The position numbers were made by a program, and so were the translations under genes. DNA of 64,000 bases from NCBI GenBank assembly GCA_963585895.1, contig OY757911.1:88495275-88559274 (forward strand). Direction: 5' to 3'. The notes under the pieces are model-generated. The model saw only the letters and a program-made list of their open reading frames with translations, searched no databases and had not been told where the DNA came from. Position 1 is the stretch's first letter. Each line of letters opens with the position of its first letter. This document shows, in pieces, positions 57,904 through 64,000 of the stretch. Source of the DNA: Sepioteuthis lessoniana (Eukaryota > Mollusca > Cephalopoda > Myopsida > Loliginidae).

Positions 57904-58690
57904 TAGTTGGTTGGGTTTTATGTCATATCAACCTTTGTAGGTTATTTAATGCCAAATCTATTTTTATGTAAATAATCCATTCTATTTAAAACAATTCAGT
58001 TTAGCATGAGTACACAGTTTAATTGTCGAAAACATTTCTATTTCAAACTATTCAGTTTATTCAAACAGTTTATATATAACAATTCAGTTTAGTGTAAGTA
58101 CAGTTTTAATGTCAAAAACAGTTCAATTTCAAAAAATTCAGTTTAGCATAAGCACACAGTTTAAATGTAAGTACAGTTTAATTGTGAAAAACATTTCTAT
58201 TTCTAGCTATTCAGTTTAGTCAAGCAGTTCTAATTCAGCTTAGTATAAGTACAGATTTTGTTTACACACAGTTAAATGTCAAAATAGTTCTATGTTAAAC
58301 AATTCAGTTTAGTGTAAATACAGTTTCAATGTAAAAAAACAGTTCTATTTCAAACAATTCAGTTTAAATGTAAGTACGGTTTAATTGTCAAAAACATTTC
58401 TATTTCAAGCTATTCAGTTTAATTAAACAATTCAGTTTAGCATAAGTATGCCGTTAGTTCTATTTAACCCATAGATAGGGCCCTATCAGGTGCTACCACG
58501 CCGGGCCAAAGTGGGCCTGGAAGCAATGGCAATGAAGGGGTGCTTCATATTCCCCAAAGCCCCAGCATTATTGAGACCTCACCATCAGACTGTTTAGTGT
58601 CATATCCAGGACACTCATTTGTGGGAGGGGGGTCTTACTCCCTCTGCAGAGGTGCAGTCAATGTATTCTACAGCCCCAGCTAACTGGGCA
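57904..58690 (-). repeat. R1 interspersed repeat with a large internal array
   Basis: Reversed: tail GGTTGGGTTTTATGTCATAT then CAACC at left. About 57985-58450 is an irregular array of units with TTCAGTTTAGCATAAGTACA, CAGTTTAATTGTCAAAAACA and TTCTATTTCAAACTATTCAG. Then comes the R1 body (TAACCCATAGATAGGGCCCT, GTCATATCCAGGACACTC) and head (CCTCTGCAGAGGTGCAGTC). The array is about twice as long as in the 0.9-kb copy. Confidence 0.85.
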
Positions 58691-58847
58691 AATTTTGGTT
58701 AGTGCAATTTTTTGAATAAACAAGTGCATAAATTATACTCATGTTTGAATGTTTTACTATATATGTATGGATTTGTCTGACTTCCGTCAAATTGGAGTTG
58801 GCACAAGGTCACTTTAAAGTCTGGGGGGGGGGCACACCTTGATAGGT

Positions 58848-59140
58848 ATGCATTTCTCCAACTTCTCTGCTACAAGCACGATATGACCCAAGGTTGATTT
58901 TTAAGTTGAGTACATCTGGCATGTATTCTGAATTTTCTTTCTAGATTGGTTGCCTTACTCAGGTCTAAAGAAGCCAGTTTGTCCTATTTACACATTGTTG
59001 GAAAGAGATCAGATGTATTCATATCTCCCCCCACCCAGCATTTGCCCAAAGTGAAACACAATCAACTTTATCCAGAATTTGAATGCTGGTTACCGAGTCC
59101 ATTTCTAACGACAATAATCGTTATGCTAATCATGCTTCCT
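58848..59140 (-). repeat. R2 tRNA-derived SINE
   Basis: Reversed: CTCCAACTTCTCTGCTACAA and CGATATGACCCAAGG at left; TCTAAAGAAGCCAGT; head with AGAATTTGAATGCTGGTTAC at right, where the B box has decayed. Confidence 0.75.
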
Positions 59141-60651
59141 TATAATTAGGAATAGGATTTAGTTTATCTTTCTTTTTTTTTGTTTCTTTTTTTTAAAGAA
59201 CATCTACTTGAAAAGAGCTTTGCTGTATCATTTTTATGTTGTTATTAACTAATGTCGGTTTTTTTTGGGGGGGGGATTTTTTTCTTGTTTTTTTGCATAT
59301 CTAAGGAATGTAAAGTCAGGTCTTTAAAGAAAAAAAAATTAAAAATGCTTTAACAACTTAACTATTTACAGCTAAGACAAAATATTCATTTCAACCTACT
59401 CTGGTTGATTCAAATTGGCTTATGAACAGCTGATTTTATTTTAGTTTCACAACTACTATTAACAGACTTAAATATTATCATGAAAAAAATTCTGCTGAGT
59501 ATAGTTTTTCTTACTTTTAGATGAAATGACTTTAGTGCAGATCATGTTGAATTCTGTTAATGAAGTATGAGTTAGAATTTTAATGTCCTTGAGTTTAGCT
59601 TTTACCCTTTCATCTTATTCATATATAATTCTTAAAACTAATTTTTTTTCTTTGCAACTCTTCAAAATCAGTGTGTCTCAAAAACATAATATCACATATG
59701 CACACATGGTTTCTTGTCAGAGTTTTTGAGCTTTATCTTACACTGGAAAAATGTTTGTTTGATGTATGAAATATGTTAAAATGAATCAAGATTGAAGTTG
59801 TATTTATGAAGACACTGTAGGGATACAATAAGTAATTATCTCCCTTAGAGAATTTGTATGTTGGATATGGACCCCATAGTTAGTTACATGATATTCCAAA
59901 AACCCATCCTCAATCTTTTGTTTCTGATCTTTGAACTGTAGAGTCATTGTCTCTTACCTTTTTACTAACCCTTATTAAAAAAGCTTTTTGCTATTTTGTA
60001 TCCCTTCTACATACTGCTTGTTTAGGGATCAATATTTGTATAGTTCTAGCTCTTTGGATACATTTGTATTCTTTCTTTTTAAAGAATGTATATTATGTAT
60101 ATAAAAAGCTAAATGTTCTTGCATGTACAAATGCATTTATTTTGTCTTTCCTTCTGTTGTGTTCAGTATTAGTATATCATTCATATATGAATGCTAATAT
60201 TGATCCTTGAAAAGTGGGGACTTTACTAAAATATCTTCCTTGCCACTAAGCATACCAATAACATAAATGAATAATGAATAAAACATTATTTTTCTTCAAA
60301 AATCCTCTTGGCATTCAACACATTCATTCCAGTAATTTTTTTTTGATCAGAGCACCTCTGAAACTTCTCTATTAATATATTGTGATCCAGTACAATTGTA
60401 TTTTCTTTAATGTTCTCAAATCTTAACCATGAAATAAATTTCCAGAAAAAAAAGTCACTTTGTTTCATTTCTATTTGTCTCTCTTTATATACTCTTTGTA
60501 GATTGCTTGGACTATAATGGATGAAATAGTTATTTATTTCCCACTACCAATATTCAAGTTTGGGTAAAAGCCAGATCTGTTGACTTTCAAGACAAAGTAA
60601 AACCATTCATAAACCTGGAATAGTTAAATGCCCATATATGGCTGGCAATAG
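59141..60651. other. No recognised feature
   Basis: Contains a G9 run at about 59265-59274 and short T runs. The 87-codon frame at 59947-60210 is hydrophobic and Leu/Phe-rich without a recognisable family; AT-rich DNA gives such frames often. Confidence 0.4.
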
Positions 60652-60947
60652 GCATTTGTGGTGTAATAGATATCGTTACAGAAAATGATCGTGGTCACTT
60701 GAGTTCAAATCCTGGACAAGGTTGTTTGCATTTCACATAACACTAATACTCTTGGAAAAAGTATGAATCCAACTGTTATACCTTCCATTATGGGTAAAAT
60801 AGTAGAGCAGACAGGGCTCTTTAGCCTTGTTATGGCAACTGGTCTAGGAAAAGGAAAAAGCTGAATTCAAAACTGTTAAACTCTGCTTGAAAAAAATTGA
60901 CCTTGTGTCACATCCTGCTTGTGTAGAGGTTTTGGTAAATACATACC
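60652..60947 (+). repeat. R2 tRNA-derived SINE, the only copy in sense orientation
   Basis: Head TGGTGTAATAGATATCG (A-box-like) and GAGTTCAAATCC at 60701-60712 (B box), then GGACAAGGTTGTTTGCATTT, ACACTAATACTCTTGGAAAA, CTCTTTAGCCTTGTTATGGC, CCTTGTGTCACATCCTGC and the end block TGGTAAATACATACC. Reads directly in the orientation of Pol III transcription and defines the family for the reversed copies. Confidence 0.8.
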
Positions 60948-62829
60948 TGGCTGGAAATCATTATTGTACCCCACAGGCAGCTTATCCATTTGTTCTAAAA
61001 AGTGGCAAGATCAGTGTTAATTTAGAAAAAGAGTGCCAATACAGCTTAGTTAATTTTGGCACCACTCATTTGTATGTAGGTCCTCTTGCGTTGAACTAGA
61101 CATTGTGTCAAACCAGCCTTGACAGTAAATAAACCATACTATTTTCCTACTTCATTTGAGTTTTTGCCACACTAAGCTTAGTAAATATCTATATAAAGGA
61201 CATTTTATGCCACATAAATTTCAAATTATTTGGTATGCCCAAAAGTTTCCTGTACTTTCAGTCTCTCACTTTCTAAAAAGTAGGTCTTAGGGTATTTTGA
61301 ACACACCTAATATATATTAATGCTGATTATAAAACTGGAATTATCTTATAATTCATTCATACACTAAGTCTTCATCATTTTGAACCAGTTTTAACCAAAC
61401 TTTCAGGTATTGTTAATGTCATCACTGAAAAGCTTTCAAACTTTATTCAGCTAAGATTTTTTTAAACTCTCCAACTACTACATATGTGCTGAGATTAAAA
61501 AAAAATAAAATGAATTTAAAAAAATGTTTCAGTTCCCAAAAGGCACATACCTAAAGAAAGTGGCTTCCAGGCACTAAAGGGAAATTCTACCATTTCAGCC
61601 GTACTACTGTTACTGGACTGACGTTCTCCTCTTAGCTGCTGGCAGGTAGCACATGTGTTCACCAAGTCTCAAACTTAGGGGCAGGTTGTGTCTCCTACCA
61701 CCAGTGGCTTCTATTAAAAAACACCTATCGGATATAACCACTGACTTTAAACTCATCACCCACCAAAAATGACTCTAATGTATTTTAACTCCTTTTTTGG
61801 GAAATGAGACTATTTCTACTGCTTCAAAAAAAATTTTTTTGCCACAGAATAGTCATTCAACCCTAAAATAAATTTGGAGTTAAAAAGTATCATCCCTTTC
61901 CTTCCTTCTTTGTAGCTTTCCTCAGACAAAGAAGTTAATGGGTTAAGAACTAAGGAGTCACACTAAAACTACAAAATCATCACTACAGAACAGACAAACA
62001 ACAACTATTACAACAAATAAAACAAATAACTACCCAAACCTTCTTTTCACCATATATGCCAATAAAATATTAAGTAAAGCCATGATTTGCAAGGGAGGTA
62101 ACTATATAAAAGTAATTACCAATTTAACCATAGCATTTCTGAAAGTCAAATTGTCAGCAACATAAAAATGTTAAATTAAGAAGTTCCAAGATGGAGGTTA
62201 TATTTGTATGGATCTACTACTGATTGAAACCAGATGAAGTTAATAGTATGAAAAGTTTCTTGGAGTTTTATAGAAAAATATTTTTAATTCAAGCGAGTGA
62301 CAAATAAAATTTATAGAGTAAATGTTTTTGGTTTAAAATCTAGGTTAGCTAATGTGTCCTTTTGCATGTATTATATTTTCTAATGTACATTTATGTTCTG
62401 TAAATAAATTATTTTTCACTTTGGGAAATTTTTCCTTTTCAAGAAAAATTAAGTGAAAGAGCGAAGTGGTTCTTAATTGGGGTTCAATTTACAATGTATA
62501 CATAATGCCAAACTTGACTCTGACTTTGTGTCAATATTTATACAAAGTACAGATGTATAAGAAGAAAAAAAATTCATAATCTGCTTATCTTAAAGAGATG
62601 TTAAGCTTGTATTTTGTTTTTGATTTTGTCTTTTGTTTTTTAAATCATTTTAATTTTTTTAGTTATGCTCTATTTATTTTGAAGTTAGGGGGTTTGTAAG
62701 ACAATGAAATTTAGCTCAAAGTTGTTGAGAAAAAGAAAATGCAACTTATCTGTTTGCATTCTTTTTTTAAGCTTCTGTAATCTAATGAAAAATGCTCTCT
62801 ACATATGTACTTGCATTAGAATGGGCACA
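60948..62829. other. No recognised feature
   Basis: The GC-richer 61.56-61.74 kb block (GGCACTAAAGGGAAATTCTA, CTCAAACTTAGGGGCAGG) may be a repeat, but no second copy was found. Confidence 0.4.
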
Positions 62830-63000
62830 AATAAGGATCCAGTTGAGCAGTGTTTGTGCTGTTTTGAACAAATCCTACAAACAGCAGCTGTATGGCCACT
62901 TAGCTTCCATCTCTCAAAAAAATCCAAGGAAGAGGAACAAGAACAAGATATGCCAGAGAAGTAAAGAATTACGTACATCAACTCTTTGTGGACAAAGAGC
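62830..63000 (+). mobile_element. LINE ORF2 C-terminal scrap, same family as 34.6 kb
   Basis: Within the 119-codon open frame, VLNKSYKQQLYGHLASIS (about 62855-62913) matches a block that is conserved before the end of this LINE family's ORF2 (the equivalent text at 34.8 kb is decayed). KNKICQRSKEL follows, then in another frame VKNYVHQLFVD near 62960-62990, the block that at 34.9 kb reads PTKSYIQ. The remaining part of the open frame is unrelated. Confidence 0.55.
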
Positions 63001-63385
63001 TTACTTGGTATTGCTTTATATATGGTTGTCTTCCATGTTTGTTGTTATTGTTAGCTCTCCAATGAATAATGCATTCAGCTATGTGCTGTGTCAGTGCTAC
63101 AGTATTACCAAACCAACATTGGTAGCAAGAGCTGTCTTTTTTTTTGTGTGACAAATTATTATTGTTCAACATATGTTGAAATTCATTTGAAAGAATATAT
63201 ATAGCATTCAAGAATTTCAATTCCTACAAAAGAACAGCAGAATTTGAATGGACCAGCCACCAAAACTACATGATATTGAAAGAACTGTAACTAAGACAAA
63301 TGCTATAGTTAAGTCTGCAGAAAACAACTCTTTTTGCAATTATTCTACTTTTCTTCTTTACTTTATCTCTTTCACTAAATATACC

Positions 63386-63669
63386 CTAGGTGCTCTCTGA
63401 CCATGTGTGTGTGTGTGTCACTGTTGCGAGTTGCTCGTGTGACTAACTGCAAGGCTGGTTCTTCTGTGTGTGAAGCTAGTAGCCGTGTGTTCTTCTGTGA
63501 AGGTGGGAGAGGTCTGTCATGGTTGCACGCTAGGTGCTCTCTGACCATAGGTGTGCGTCACTGTAGCGAGTTGCTCATGTGACTGCCCACAAGGCTGGTG
63601 CTTCCGTGTGTGAAGCTAGTAGCCACATGTTCTTCTGTGAAGGTGAGAGAGGTCTGTCATGGCTGCTAG
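63386..63669. repeat. Tandem duplication of 144 and 140 bp
   Basis: Unit one starts at 63386 and unit two at 63530, both with CTAGGTGCTCTCTGACCATA-type text. They continue GCGAGTTGCTC, TGTGTGAAGCTAGTAGCC and TTCTTCTGTGAAGGTG, and end GAGAGGTCTGTCATGG. A third unit starts at 63670 (CTAGGTGTTATCTGCGGCTG) and breaks off. The first unit has a (GT)n stretch that explains the length difference. Confidence 0.9.
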
Positions 63670-64000
63670 CTAGGTGTTATCTGCGGCTGTCGGCTGACTA
63701 CCAAAAGGACTAGAAAAAATAGTTCGAGAGAGGGAGAAGGAATCAATGTGCTCTGCCTGGCGATTGGTCAGTTATAGTCGAATCGCTTGGCGGAGGCATT
63801 GATTCGTGAAAGGAAATAGATCTGTGGCTGCTACAATAACACTGAAAAACCATGCAGATATGCAGTTGGGGAATGTAAAATGAATGGATGTGAAGAGTAG
63901 AAAAAAAGGGAAGATTGTGAGCAGTCAAAATCAATTGGAAAATATATCCATTGGCTAAATATAAAACCAAAATTGAAAACAAATATCCAATCTGTATTGA
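63670..64000. other. CpG-containing stretch after the tandem duplication; no gene recognised
   Basis: GCGATTGGTCAG at about 63761 includes an inverted CCAAT-like word, and GAATCAATG/CATTGATTC form a spaced inverted repeat at 63741 and 63798. This could be a promoter region of a gene to the right, but no exon is visible. Confidence 0.3.

Noticed and set aside
62792..63151. 119-codon frame as a secreted or membrane protein
   Set aside because: Its first half carries LINE ORF2 words; the rest is unrelated AT-rich text.

Overview
This is animal nuclear DNA: AT-rich, gene-poor, full of homopolymers and microsatellites, and dominated by decayed dispersed repeats. I find no intact protein-coding gene. 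The mix of several tRNA-derived SINE families, 5S rRNA-derived SINEs, DD34D mariners, LINE fragments and a Gypsy pol scrap fits a repeat-rich mollusc, perhaps a cephalopod. That placement is inference from repeat style and I cannot test it here.

Region by region. From 1 to 36 kb, AT-rich sequence of unknown function carries relics: a LINE reverse-transcriptase remnant (1-790), several copies each of three interspersed families (called R1, R2 and R3 here), two 5S-like elements (7.9 and 32.6 kb), three mariner relics (9.2, 18.7 and 28.4 kb), a small hAT-like element with 8-bp target duplications (10.9 kb), a second LINE remnant with a mutated YMDD box (23.8-25.5 kb) and a third LINE family (34.6 kb). 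Two strong inverted repeats lie at 19.66 and 21.60 kb. From 36 to 46 kb there are fewer recognisable repeats and more CpG, but no gene I can name.

The most informative locus is 46.7-50.2 kb. A minus-strand, intronless, stop-ridden copy of an AGGF1-like gene (coiled coil plus OCRE tyrosine-rich motif) is split by a GC-rich insertion of 2,272 bp. The insertion begins TGT, ends ACA and is flanked by the 4-bp direct repeat CATC; removing it restores the reading frame across the junction. It looks like a solo LTR or a non-autonomous LTR element, and it contains three arrays of about 47-50 bp units. Just beyond it, 51.0-52.7 kb holds minus-strand protein-like segments that I could not identify.

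From 53 to 64 kb the pattern of the first part resumes: further R1, R2 and tRNA-SINE copies, a Gypsy protease/RT remnant (54.9-55.4 kb), another LINE C-terminal scrap (62.8 kb) and a 140-144 bp tandem duplication (63.4 kb).

No genes here work together as a pathway. The relationships that can be seen are between repeats: unrelated SINE heads share one 3' tail that can fold into a stem, which suggests a common LINE partner, and successive insertions give a relative order of events.
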